Source: Pseudomonadota bacterium (GTDB lineage: Bacteria > Pseudomonadota > Alphaproteobacteria > Rhizobiales > Rhizobiaceae). Taken from it: a stretch of DNA of 25,891 nt. The stretch covers positions 1 through 25,891 of the forward strand of contig JAEWOP010000035.1 in assembly GCA_023399635.1 (NCBI GenBank), given 5' to 3'. The notes below the pieces were generated by a model. The model ran no database searches. It worked only from the letters and a program-made list of their open reading frames with translations, and was not told the origin of the DNA. Position 1 is the stretch's first letter; every line of letters starts with the position of its first letter. The position numbers were made by a program, and so were the translations under genes. This document shows, piece by piece, positions 8,378-15,837 of this stretch.

Positions 8378-9973
8378 TTACTCGGCGATATCGACGTTTT
8401 CGAAGGTGAAATCACCAAGCGGGCTCTGAACGAAGCCGGAAACTTCTTTGCGCATTGGGACGATCGACAGCGAGTGATCGATGGTGGCCCAAGGAGCTTC
8501 CCGCTTGAAGATTACCTGTGCTTCCTCGTAGAGCTTTGTACGCTCTTCCTGATCGGAGGTTTCCTTCGCCTTCTTCACGAGGGCATCGAATTCCTCGTTG
8601 CACCACTGAGCGCGGTTGTTGCCGCCCACGGCGTTGCAGCCGAGCAGGGTGTCGAGGAAGTTGTCCGGGTCGCCGTTGTCGCCGGTCCAGCCGAGGATGA
8701 CTGCACCGTCGCGATCCTTCGCCTTGGAGCGGTCGAGGTATTCAGCCCACTCGTAGGAGACAATCTCGACGTTGACGCCGATCTTGGCAAAGTCGTCCTG
8801 CATGATTTCGGCTGCGCGACGAGCGTTCAGCATGTAGGGACGCGATACCGGCATCGCCCAGATCTTCATGGACAGGTTTTCAACGCCTGCATCCTGAAGC
8901 ATCTTCTTTGCCGCCTCGAGATCGTAGGCATCGTCTTCGATGGCGTCGTTATAGGACCACATCGTCGGCGGGATCGGGTTCTTGGCAGGCGTCGCCATGC
9001 CCTGGAAGACGGCATCGACGACCGCCGGCTTGTTGATCGCCATGTTCAACGCCTTGCGAACTTCCACCTTGTCGAAGGGAGCCTGGGTGGTGTTGTAGGC
9101 GAGGTAGGCGACGTTCAAGCCTTCCTGTTCCATGATGGTGAGGTTCTCGTCGGACCGCATTGCTTCGACGTCAGCGGCGTTCGGGAACGGCATCAGGTGG
9201 CATTCGCCAGCCTTGAGCTTCTGGTAGCGGACAGCTGCATCGGTCGTGATGGCGAAGACCAGGTCATCGATCTTCGGTGCGCCACCCCAGTAGTCGGCGT
9301 TCTTCTTGTAACGAATAACGGCATCCTGCTGGTAGCCGACGAAGGAGAACGGGCCGGTACCGACCGGCATCTGGTTCAGCTGTTCTTTCTTGCCTTCGGC
9401 TTCGAGCATGTCGGCATATTCTTTTGAAGCGATCGAGGCGAACGGCATCGCAAGGTTGGCGAGGAACGGCGCTTCCGGGCGGTTGAGGGTTATCTTGACC
9501 GTCAGGTCATCAACCTTCTCGATCGACTTGATCAGTTCCGGGAAGCCCATGCCGGCGGCATACTCCCAAGAGGTTCCTGCCACATACTGGTTCCAGGGAT
9601 GGTCTGCCTTGATCTGACGCTCAAGCGAGAAAATGACGTCATCCGCGTTCATTTCGCGGCTCGGCGTGAAGAATTCCGTCGTGTGGAACTTGACGCCGGG
9701 GCGAAGCTTGAAGGTGTAGACCGTGCCGTCTTCGCTGACTTCGTAGCTTTCCGCGAGGCCAGCTTCAGCTTCCGTCGTCCCAGGCTTGAATTCCATCAGG
9801 CGGCTGTAGATCGGATGGGCCGAGGCATCAAAGGTGGTGCCGGCAGTATACATACCCGGATCGAAACCTTCCGGGGAACCTTCCGAGCAGTAGACAAAGG
9901 TCTTCGCGCTTGCAGCGCTTGCGAAGAAGGTTGCCGACAGCAGGGCTGCGGCAAGGGTGATCTTGTGTTTCAA
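8378..9973 (-). CDS. dppA: Dipeptide-binding periplasmic protein DppA
   Basis: Periplasmic solute-binding protein (family 5) that delivers di- and oligopeptides to DppBCDF. It has 531 residues with a classical signal peptide (MKHKITLAAALLSATFFASA), predicted cleavage after ASA at residue 23. The mature start KTFVYCSEGSPEGFDPG, then GTTFDAS, the MNADDVIFSLERQ segment, VGTGPFSF, IPPTMWSYND and LGWTGDNGDPDNFLDTLLGC closely follow what I recall of E. coli DppA. The start codon is TTG (9971-9973), with GGGAG seven bases upstream. No in-frame ATG exists before residue 41, and starting there would remove the signal peptide, so the TTG start is well supported. It heads the operon dppABCDF. Confidence 0.96.
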   Translation of the reverse strand: MKHKITLAAALLSATFFASAASAKTFVYCSEGSPEGFDPGMYTAGTTFDASAHPIYSRLMEFKPGTTEAEAGLAESYEVSEDGTVYTFKLRPGVKFHTTEFFTPSREMNADDVIFSLERQIKADHPWNQYVAGTSWEYAAGMGFPELIKSIEKVDDLTVKITLNRPEAPFLANLAMPFASIASKEYADMLEAEGKKEQLNQMPVGTGPFSFVGYQQDAVIRYKKNADYWGGAPKIDDLVFAITTDAAVRYQKLKAGECHLMPFPNAADVEAMRSDENLTIMEQEGLNVAYLAYNTTQAPFDKVEVRKALNMAINKPAVVDAVFQGMATPAKNPIPPTMWSYNDAIEDDAYDLEAAKKMLQDAGVENLSMKIWAMPVSRPYMLNARRAAEIMQDDFAKIGVNVEIVSYEWAEYLDRSKAKDRDGAVILGWTGDNGDPDNFLDTLLGCNAVGGNNRAQWCNEEFDALVKKAKETSDQEERTKLYEEAQVIFKREAPWATIDHSLSIVPMRKEVSGFVQSPLGDFTFENVDIAE

Positions 9974-9980
9974 AGGCTTT

Positions 9981-9985
9981 CTCCC
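9981..9985 (-). promoter_or_regulatory. Ribosome binding site that fixes the TTG start of dppA
   Basis: GGGAG on the minus strand, seven bases from the TTG codon at 9971-9973. It is the only well-spaced site in front of the signal-peptide coding sequence and decides the start. Confidence 0.75.
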
Positions 9986-10184
9986 AGTTGGGCTGTCCGG
10001 ATGTTACCGGCGCAACCGATCCTACATCGATAGGCACCACCGGCGCCAAAGTTGATTTCTCCAGCTCACGGCCTGCCAAAAGGCTATCGCCGAAAGCGCG
10101 GCAACTTTCTGGGTCGGCGACCTTGTTGGCGGCACCGTCCCGGACATCCCGCCGTCGATTGTTCGATCGCCAGCTTCGACTGCC

Positions 10185-10218
10185 CCCGCAATCTGAAGAA
10201 AAATACTCCGATTGCGGG
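10185..10218. promoter_or_regulatory. Inverted repeat overlapping the candidate dppA promoter
   Basis: CCCGCAATC (10185-10193) and GATTGCGGG (10210-10218) are perfect nine-base arms around a 16-base A-rich centre. The position over the presumed -10 box and start site suits a repressor operator. It could also act on the divergent amidohydrolase gene. As RNA it could form a stem. No regulator gene is adjacent, so the binding factor is unknown. Confidence 0.45.
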
Positions 10219-10228
10219 CTGAGTCCAA
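10200..10228 (-). promoter_or_regulatory. Candidate sigma-70 promoter of dppA
   Basis: On the minus strand TTGGAC (10223-10228) and TATTTT (10200-10205) are separated by exactly 17 bases. The -10 box matches four of six consensus bases. Transcription would start near 10193 and give a leader of about 220 bases before dppA. An inverted repeat (10185-10218) overlaps the spacer and the -10 box. This rests on pattern only. Confidence 0.4.
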
Positions 10229-10459
10229 AAAATTTGTCGCGAAGGTCCTTCTTTGCGAAAATTCTCGGCAGGCAGCGGCGGCGGAGCATAGCGATAAAGT
10301 CGTACTTGTCGAGATGTCTCAGGTGGTTCCAACGGTAAGGGTAAGCAGTTTCTCTCCACAGGTCAGGATTGGCCGGTGTAGCCTCCGGAGTGAGTTTGCG
10401 GGAGCATTCAAATGCGGATAGGGTCCGGCATGATGCGACGCAGCAAAGGCTAAACCGAC

Positions 10460-11893
10460 ATGGACACAAGCGCTTCCAATCATCCTCTGGTTTGGGATCT
10501 GGTCGAGGCGAAGAAGGAGGAGTTTATCTCGCTCAGCAACCGCGTTTGGGAGACGCCTGAGACCTGCTACATGGAGGCGGTATCGGCCGCGGCACATCGG
10601 GATATGCTGAATTCTCAAGGATTTACGGTAACAGATAACGTCGCCGGGATACCGACTGCTCTGATGGGCGAAGCCGGAGCGGGCGGCCCGGTGATCGCGT
10701 TCCTTGGCGAGTACGATGCGCTTGCCGGGCTCAGCCAGAAAGCCGGCGCCACGAGTTATGAGCCGCTGATTGCAGGCGGCAATGGTCATGGCTGCGGCCA
10801 CAATCTGCTTGGATCGAGCTCGCTTCTTGCCGCGACAGCCGTCAAGGACTGGCTTGAGCGAACGGGTGCGCCCGGAAGGGTTCGCTACTACGGATGCCCA
10901 GCCGAGGAGGGGGGTGCCGCCAAAGCATTCATGGTGCGGGCCGGCGCCTTCAGCGATGTCGATATCGCGATCAGCTGGCATCCCAGCAATTTTGCCGGTG
11001 TGCAGCGTGAAACGTCGCTTGCCAACTGCCGAATAGATTTCGAGTTCTTCGGGCGCGCGGCCCACGCGGCTGCGGTACCCGAACTTGGGCGAAGCGCTCT
11101 TGATGCGGTCGAACTAATGAATGTCGGCGTCAACTACATGCGGGAACACATGCCCTCGGAGTGCCGGATCCATTATGCTTTGCTTGATGCGGGCGGCATC
11201 TCTCCCAACGTTGTGCAGGCATACGCCAAGGTGCGCTATGTGGTGCGTTCTCCTGAACTTGCAGGATTGCTGGTCCTGATCGAGCGGGTCAAGAAGGTGG
11301 CTGAGGGTGCTGCGCTCATGACTGAGACGCGGGTTCAAAGTACCGTTCTCGCCGGCGTTTCCAACCTGATCGTGAATACGCCTCTGATGGACTGCATGCA
11401 GGGCATCTGGGAAAGCTTGGGGCCGCCAGCCTTTGATGAGCAGGATGTTGCCTTCGCCAACGAGATCCGCTCAACACTAACGCCGGAGGATGTATCCGCC
11501 AGCTGGATTCAGGAGCGGCTGGAGCCCCGGGACATTCCGCTAGCCGACTTCATCCTGCCGCCACACAATGAAGTGCGTCAAATGGGTGGCTCCACGGATG
11601 TTGGTGACGTCAGTTGGGTGGTCCCCACTGTGCAGGCCTATGGTCCGACGCTCGCTATCGGCACCCAGCTCCACACCTGGCAGGTGGTTGCGCAGGGTCA
11701 GAGCGGCTTGGCGCACAAGGGCATGGTGGCGACCGCCAAGGTCATGGCGGCCATGGGGCTCGCTGCCTTGCAGAGCCCGGAGCTGCGAGATGCGGCCTGG
11801 AAGGACCTCAAGCGCCGCCGCAAGGGGCAGGCTTATCAAAGCCCTATCCCTGAAGGGGCCGAACCTCCTGTCGCCGCCATGGCAGCTAAATAA
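10460..11893 (+). CDS. AbgB-like M20 amidohydrolase
   Basis: M20 metallopeptidase-family hydrolase resembling AbgB, the 481-residue subunit of p-aminobenzoyl-glutamate hydrolase in E. coli. The 477 residues contain the metal-site motif HGCGHN (110-115), a Glu pair in CPAEEGG (149-150) that includes the catalytic base and a ligand, His174 in SWHPSNF, and His202 in GRAAHAA, which marks the dimerisation-domain insertion. STDVGDVSWVVP (about 378-389) is the AbgB-type C-terminal motif. No signal peptide is present, so it acts in the cytosol, presumably on an N-acyl or aroyl amino acid, or on a dipeptide brought in by the divergent Dpp system. ATG 10460 has a weak AAAGG ten bases upstream. Substrate not determined. 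The aminotransferase gene follows 83 bases downstream on the same strand, so they may share a transcript. Confidence 0.88.
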   Translation: MDTSASNHPLVWDLVEAKKEEFISLSNRVWETPETCYMEAVSAAAHRDMLNSQGFTVTDNVAGIPTALMGEAGAGGPVIAFLGEYDALAGLSQKAGATSYEPLIAGGNGHGCGHNLLGSSSLLAATAVKDWLERTGAPGRVRYYGCPAEEGGAAKAFMVRAGAFSDVDIAISWHPSNFAGVQRETSLANCRIDFEFFGRAAHAAAVPELGRSALDAVELMNVGVNYMREHMPSECRIHYALLDAGGISPNVVQAYAKVRYVVRSPELAGLLVLIERVKKVAEGAALMTETRVQSTVLAGVSNLIVNTPLMDCMQGIWESLGPPAFDEQDVAFANEIRSTLTPEDVSASWIQERLEPRDIPLADFILPPHNEVRQMGGSTDVGDVSWVVPTVQAYGPTLAIGTQLHTWQVVAQGQSGLAHKGMVATAKVMAAMGLAALQSPELRDAAWKDLKRRRKGQAYQSPIPEGAEPPVAAMAAK

Positions 11894-11963
11894 CCGAAAA
11901 CTTTCGCCGAAAACAAAAGCTGACGATTGCACCTGTTCGGCTATGATTGCGTCGAAGTCCTGC

Positions 11964-11969
11964 AAGGAG
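11964..11969 (+). promoter_or_regulatory. Ribosome binding site deciding the aminotransferase start
   Basis: AAGGAG ends one base before ATG 11971 but seven bases before GTG 11977. The spacing favours GTG 11977 as the true start. The TTG at 11947 has no site. Confidence 0.6.
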
Positions 11970-11976
11970 AATGACC

Positions 11977-13335
11977 GTGACTATACAACCCAACTCCATC
12001 GAAGCGCGCGATCAGGCCTATCAGCTGCATTCCTATACGAATGCGCGTGCGCTGGAGCGCGACGGAGCACTGGTCATAGAACGCGGCGAGGGCGTCCACG
12101 TCTACGACAACAACGGCAAGCAGTATATCGAGGCAATGTCAGGCCTGTGGAGCGTTGCCGTCGGCTTTGGCGAGCAGCGGCTGGTTGACGCGGCGGCCCG
12201 GCAGATGTCGAAGCTGCCTTACTATCACACCTTCACCGGGCGTACCCACGGGCCGTCTGTCGATCTCGCCGAGAAGCTGATCCAGATGGCACCGGTACCG
12301 ATGTCGAAGGTTCACTTCACCAATTCAGGGTCGGAAGCGAACGATACCGCGTTGAAGATGGTGTGGTACCGGTCCAACGCGCTTGGCAAGCCCGAGAAGA
12401 AGAAGATCATCTCCCGCATCAAGGGCTACCACGGAGTGACCATCGCAAGCGCCAGCCTGACCGGTCTGCCAAACAATCACCGGTCGTTCGACCTGCCACT
12501 GGCAAATATCTTCCACACCACCTGCCCCCATTACCGCGTCTTCGGTCATGAGGGCGAGACGGAGGAGGCGTTTGTCGCCCGCTGCGCCCAGGATCTGGAG
12601 GATCTGATCCTCAAGGAAGGCCCTGAAACCGTCGCAGCCTTCATCGGCGAGCCCGTGATGGGCGCTGGCGGTGTCATCGTGCCGCCCGCGGGGTACTGGG
12701 AAGCTATCCAGGCAGTGCTACGGAAATACGACGTGCTGCTGATTGCCGACGAAGTAATCTGCGGTTTCGGCCGGACAGGGGAGATGTTCGGCACGACGAC
12801 CTATGGCCTGCAGCCCGACATCATGACGCTTTCGAAGCAGCTGTCCTCCTCCTACCAGCCGATCTCGGCATTGCTGATCAATGAAAAAGTGTATGGGCCG
12901 CTCGCTGACGAGTCGAATAAGATCGGCACCTTCGGCCACGGCTTCACGGCCAGCGGCCATCCAGTCGCGGCAGCTGTTGCGCTAGAGAACCTGGCGATCA
13001 TCGAAGAGCGGGACCTGGTGGGCAATGTGCAGGAGCTCAGCCCGCTCTTCCTCAAGCGTCTGAAGGCGCTAGAGGGACATCCGCTTGCCGTCGAAGCTCG
13101 TGGCGTCGGCCTGATCGGTGCGTTGGAGCTCAGGCCACGGGAAGGCTTTGCGACCGGCCAGCTTGGGCCAAAGTTTGCGGCACTGATGCTTGACAAGGGC
13201 GTCATTGGGCGTGCCATCGGTGACAGCATCGCGCTTTGCCCGCCGCTCATCGTCAACGAGCAGCAGATCAACTTGATCTTCGACACGTTTGAGGCGTCGC
13301 TTGATGCTTTCGAAGCTCAGCTTGGCGCCGCGTGA
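11977..13335 (+). CDS. Class III (omega) aminotransferase, PLP-dependent
   Basis: Fold-type I aminotransferase moving the terminal amino group of an omega-amino acid or diamine, probably to pyruvate. With the GTG start the protein has 452 residues (TIQPNSIEARDQAYQLHSYT). The cofactor motifs are GSEAND at 118-123, GYHG near 150, the PLP-nitrogen aspartate 258 in LLIADEVICGFGRTG, and the Schiff-base lysine 287 in TLSKQLSS. The stretch NKIGTFGHGFTASGHPVAAAVALE resembles GABA- and putrescine-pyruvate aminotransferases such as SpuC, so 4-aminobutyrate, beta-alanine or putrescine are possible substrates. An ATG six bases upstream (11971) is an alternative start, but the ribosome binding site is too close to it. 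It follows the AbgB-like gene, and an aldehyde dehydrogenase that could use its product lies 2.5 kb downstream. Confidence 0.9.
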   Translation: MTIQPNSIEARDQAYQLHSYTNARALERDGALVIERGEGVHVYDNNGKQYIEAMSGLWSVAVGFGEQRLVDAAARQMSKLPYYHTFTGRTHGPSVDLAEKLIQMAPVPMSKVHFTNSGSEANDTALKMVWYRSNALGKPEKKKIISRIKGYHGVTIASASLTGLPNNHRSFDLPLANIFHTTCPHYRVFGHEGETEEAFVARCAQDLEDLILKEGPETVAAFIGEPVMGAGGVIVPPAGYWEAIQAVLRKYDVLLIADEVICGFGRTGEMFGTTTYGLQPDIMTLSKQLSSSYQPISALLINEKVYGPLADESNKIGTFGHGFTASGHPVAAAVALENLAIIEERDLVGNVQELSPLFLKRLKALEGHPLAVEARGVGLIGALELRPREGFATGQLGPKFAALMLDKGVIGRAIGDSIALCPPLIVNEQQINLIFDTFEASLDAFEAQLGAA

Positions 13336-13409
13336 GGCTATCGCAACGAGTGGCCGCGCGCTGTTGTGTCTGATTGCTGGCGGACGGACGGTGCCTATAT
13401 CGTGCTATC

Positions 13410-14867
13410 ATGTTGATGCTGATCGAGCCCTACTGGCCCCACGTCCTCTTCTTGCTTTCGCTTGTGCTCGGAGCGACGGCTGCGATCCATGCGGCCATGA
13501 CAAAAGAGGAAGTGCGTTCGGCGATCGGCTGGGTGGGCATTATCATCCTGTCGCCGATCATCGGCGCGCTCCTTTACTTCATCGCGGGTATCAACCGCAT
13601 TCGACGGAGCGCCATCAGTGATCGGCGCTTCCTGCTTGGTCACGTCCGAGACCATTTCGAGGCCTATGACGCTACCGGAGAGATGATCGCGGAACGGTTC
13701 GGCGAGCGATTTGCCGCGATGAAAACGCTGGGAGACCGAGTCACGGAGCACGACATTACCACCGGCAACGTCCTCGAGACGCTGATCACAGGTGATGATG
13801 CCTATCGTGGCATGCTGGCCTCTATCGAGGGAGCTCAACGCTCCATCCTGCTCGAGACCTATATCTTTGACAGGGATCGGATCGGCCGGCGTTTCGTTGC
13901 CGCATTGACCGCGGCTGCCCAACGCGGCGTTGCGGTGCGTGTGCTGATCGATGCCGTTGGCGCCCGATACTCGGTACCAAGCGTGCTGGGTATGTTGCGC
14001 GATGGCGGTGTGACAGTGGATGTCTTTAACGGCAACGTCATCACAGGCCTGCGATTGCCTTACGCCAATCTCCGGACGCACCGGAAGATCCTGGTGGTGG
14101 ATGGCTTGATCGCGTTCACGGGCGGGGTCAACATCCGCGAAAGTTTCTCAGGAGAGTTCGTGGGCGCCGAAAGTGCGATCGATACCCATTTTCGGATCAC
14201 CGGGCCCGTTGTCGCGGACCTGTTTGCCATCGCCGCTTCGGACTGGCGGTTTTCGACAGGCGAGGACCTGCAAGGTGAGGCGTGGCAGATTGTTTCGCCG
14301 ACGAGCGAGCCCGGTGCGCCGGTGGCGATACGCGCAGTCGCATCCGGTCCAGACCGAAGTATCGAGACAAACCACAAGATGCTGATGGGCGCTTTTTCCG
14401 TCGCCAATCGTTCCATCCGGATTGTGTCGCCATACTTTCTCCCGGACCGCGAGCTGATCACAGCGCTGATTACCGCAGCCAGACGCGGCGTAGAAGTGGA
14501 CGTCGTCGTGCCGGAAGCCAACAACCTGACGCTGGTCGACAGGGCGATGACAGCGCAGTTCGACCAGTTGCTGAAGAACTACTGCCGGATCTGGCGTGCG
14601 CCAGGTGCATTCAACCATTCCAAGCTGATGGCAATCGACGGCCGCTGGGCCTTTGTCGGCTCCTCGAACCTCGACCCGCGATCATTGCGCCTCAACTTTG
14701 AGGTCGATCTGGAGGTGATGGATGTTTCTTTTGCTCAGCAACTGGAACGAAGGATCGACCTTGCTATTTCCTCCTCAAGCCAGGTTACGCTGGAGGGGCT
14801 GAAAAACCGCCCGCCACTGGCACGGCTCCTCGATCGCGTGCTCTGGCTTGGGTCACCCTATCTATGA
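13410..14867 (+). CDS. Phospholipase D-family protein, cardiolipin synthase-like
   Basis: Membrane enzyme with two HKD motifs, as in bacterial cardiolipin synthases that join phosphatidylglycerol to another phospholipid. With ATG 13410 it has 485 residues. Two N-terminal hydrophobic helices (about 10-28 and 38-60) correspond to the PLDc_N anchor. The first HKD motif is His224-Lys226-Asp231 (HRKILVVDG), followed by FTGGVNI. The second is His403-Lys405-Asp410 (HSKLMAIDG), followed by GSSNLDPRS. TTG 13374 would extend the frame but adds no recognisable sequence, and ATG 13416 is also possible; none has a strong ribosome binding site. The next gene encodes an EEP-family protein, the same pairing as ybhO (clsB) with ybhP in E. 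coli. Cls activity is likely but unproved. Confidence 0.88.
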   Translation: MLMLIEPYWPHVLFLLSLVLGATAAIHAAMTKEEVRSAIGWVGIIILSPIIGALLYFIAGINRIRRSAISDRRFLLGHVRDHFEAYDATGEMIAERFGERFAAMKTLGDRVTEHDITTGNVLETLITGDDAYRGMLASIEGAQRSILLETYIFDRDRIGRRFVAALTAAAQRGVAVRVLIDAVGARYSVPSVLGMLRDGGVTVDVFNGNVITGLRLPYANLRTHRKILVVDGLIAFTGGVNIRESFSGEFVGAESAIDTHFRITGPVVADLFAIAASDWRFSTGEDLQGEAWQIVSPTSEPGAPVAIRAVASGPDRSIETNHKMLMGAFSVANRSIRIVSPYFLPDRELITALITAARRGVEVDVVVPEANNLTLVDRAMTAQFDQLLKNYCRIWRAPGAFNHSKLMAIDGRWAFVGSSNLDPRSLRLNFEVDLEVMDVSFAQQLERRIDLAISSSSQVTLEGLKNRPPLARLLDRVLWLGSPYL

Positions 14868-14929
14868 GCTGATCACATCATTCCTTGAGAACCTACGACA
14901 TCTCTCGTCGCTATATCCGCCAAAGGCTT

Positions 14930-15769
14930 ATGAGGACAAAACCGGAAAGACTCTCCACCAACATCCTCTCCTCCATTCGCCAACACAGAAACAGGGGTGG
15001 TTTAACGGAAGGCGTCCCTTCGGACGAGGTAGGCGAAGGGCTGCTGATCGCGTCCTATAACGTGCACAAATGCGTCGGTGTTGATGGTAAATTCGATCCG
15101 TATCGTACCAAGGAGGTGATACGCGAGATTGGGGCTGATGTGCTTGCACTGCAGGAGGCCGATACGCGCTTCGGAGAGCGGCGCGGTCTTCTGGACCTCG
15201 ATTGGCTGGAGCGCGAGACCGGGCTTCTTCCGGTGCCGGTTGCCGGCCTTTCGAAGGCGCATGGCTGGCACGGCAACGTCATCCTGTTTCGCGAAGGTCT
15301 TGTTCGCGACGTGCACCAGGTCAAGCTGCCCGGTCTGGAGCCTCGGGGAGCGTTGATCTCCGAACTCGAACTCAAAGGTGGGGGTGTGCTGCGAGTGATC
15401 GCGGCGCATCTCGGCCTTCTTCACCGGTCGCGTCATCAGCAAACGCGGATGATCATCGATCTGCTCCGTTCGCGTGACGAGCAGCCCACCATCCTCTTGG
15501 GCGACCTCAACGAATGGCGCCTCGGCGACCGATCCTCACTCAACACCTTGACTGCGATGTTTGGCTTACCCTCGGCTGTGCCAAGCTTCCCATCACGTCT
15601 GCCGGTTCTCGCGTTGGACAGGATCATGTCGAACCGGCCGGAGCTTCTTGGTCCGGTAGAGGCTCATAATTCTCCCTTGGCGCGTCTGGCCTCGGATCAC
15701 CTCCCCATCAAGGCGCGCGTGCGTCTGTCCGGTCCGGCTGCCTCAGAAGAGCCAAGCGATAACATTTAA
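14930..15769 (+). CDS. Endonuclease/exonuclease/phosphatase (EEP) family protein, YbhP-like
   Basis: DNase I-like metal-dependent phosphoesterase fold. With ATG 14930 (AAAGG three bases upstream) it has 279 residues; the TTG at 14885 would add 15. Catalytic motifs in order: ASYNVHK (Asn44), LQEAD (Glu76), AAHLGLLHRSR (His160), GDLNEW (Asp192, Asn194) and ASDHLPI (Asp256, His257), so the active site is complete. The first 37 residues are basic and polar with no signal peptide or membrane helix. It sits 62 bases behind the cardiolipin-synthase-like gene and probably shares its transcript. Members of this fold act on nucleic acids, phosphoinositides or sphingomyelin; the pairing suggests a phospholipid-linked substrate, but that is inference. 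Confidence 0.87.
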   Translation: MRTKPERLSTNILSSIRQHRNRGGLTEGVPSDEVGEGLLIASYNVHKCVGVDGKFDPYRTKEVIREIGADVLALQEADTRFGERRGLLDLDWLERETGLLPVPVAGLSKAHGWHGNVILFREGLVRDVHQVKLPGLEPRGALISELELKGGGVLRVIAAHLGLLHRSRHQQTRMIIDLLRSRDEQPTILLGDLNEWRLGDRSSLNTLTAMFGLPSAVPSFPSRLPVLALDRIMSNRPELLGPVEAHNSPLARLASDHLPIKARVRLSGPAASEEPSDNI

Positions 15770-15837
15770 TCATACTATTGAACCTGAGTGCCTGACGTCG
15801 TAAGGCATCGGCCGACCGATCAACAAAGGAGCTGACC

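Larger units (their letters stand above)
9974..10459. other. 486-base divergent intergenic region, dppA / amidohydrolase
   Basis: It holds the candidate dppA promoter and its dyad. A smaller imperfect hairpin (GAAGG T CCTTC with outer TCGC/GCGA arms) lies at about 10236-10259. The short ORFs crossing this stretch show no start-site or codon support, and I see no gene in it. Confidence 0.5.

Noticed and set aside
8474..9427. A 317-residue open frame opposite dppA
   Set aside because: Same cause: codon bias leaves the antisense frame open. The dppA frame is certain from its motifs.
13374..13401. TTGCTG-N16-TATATC as a promoter for the cardiolipin synthase-like gene
   Set aside because: The -35 box matches only three of six bases and the spacer is short; not strong enough to list.
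15789..15807. Small inverted repeat TGCCT/AGGCA before the aldehyde dehydrogenase gene
   Set aside because: Only five pairs with a nine-base loop and no T-run; too weak to call a terminator or operator.
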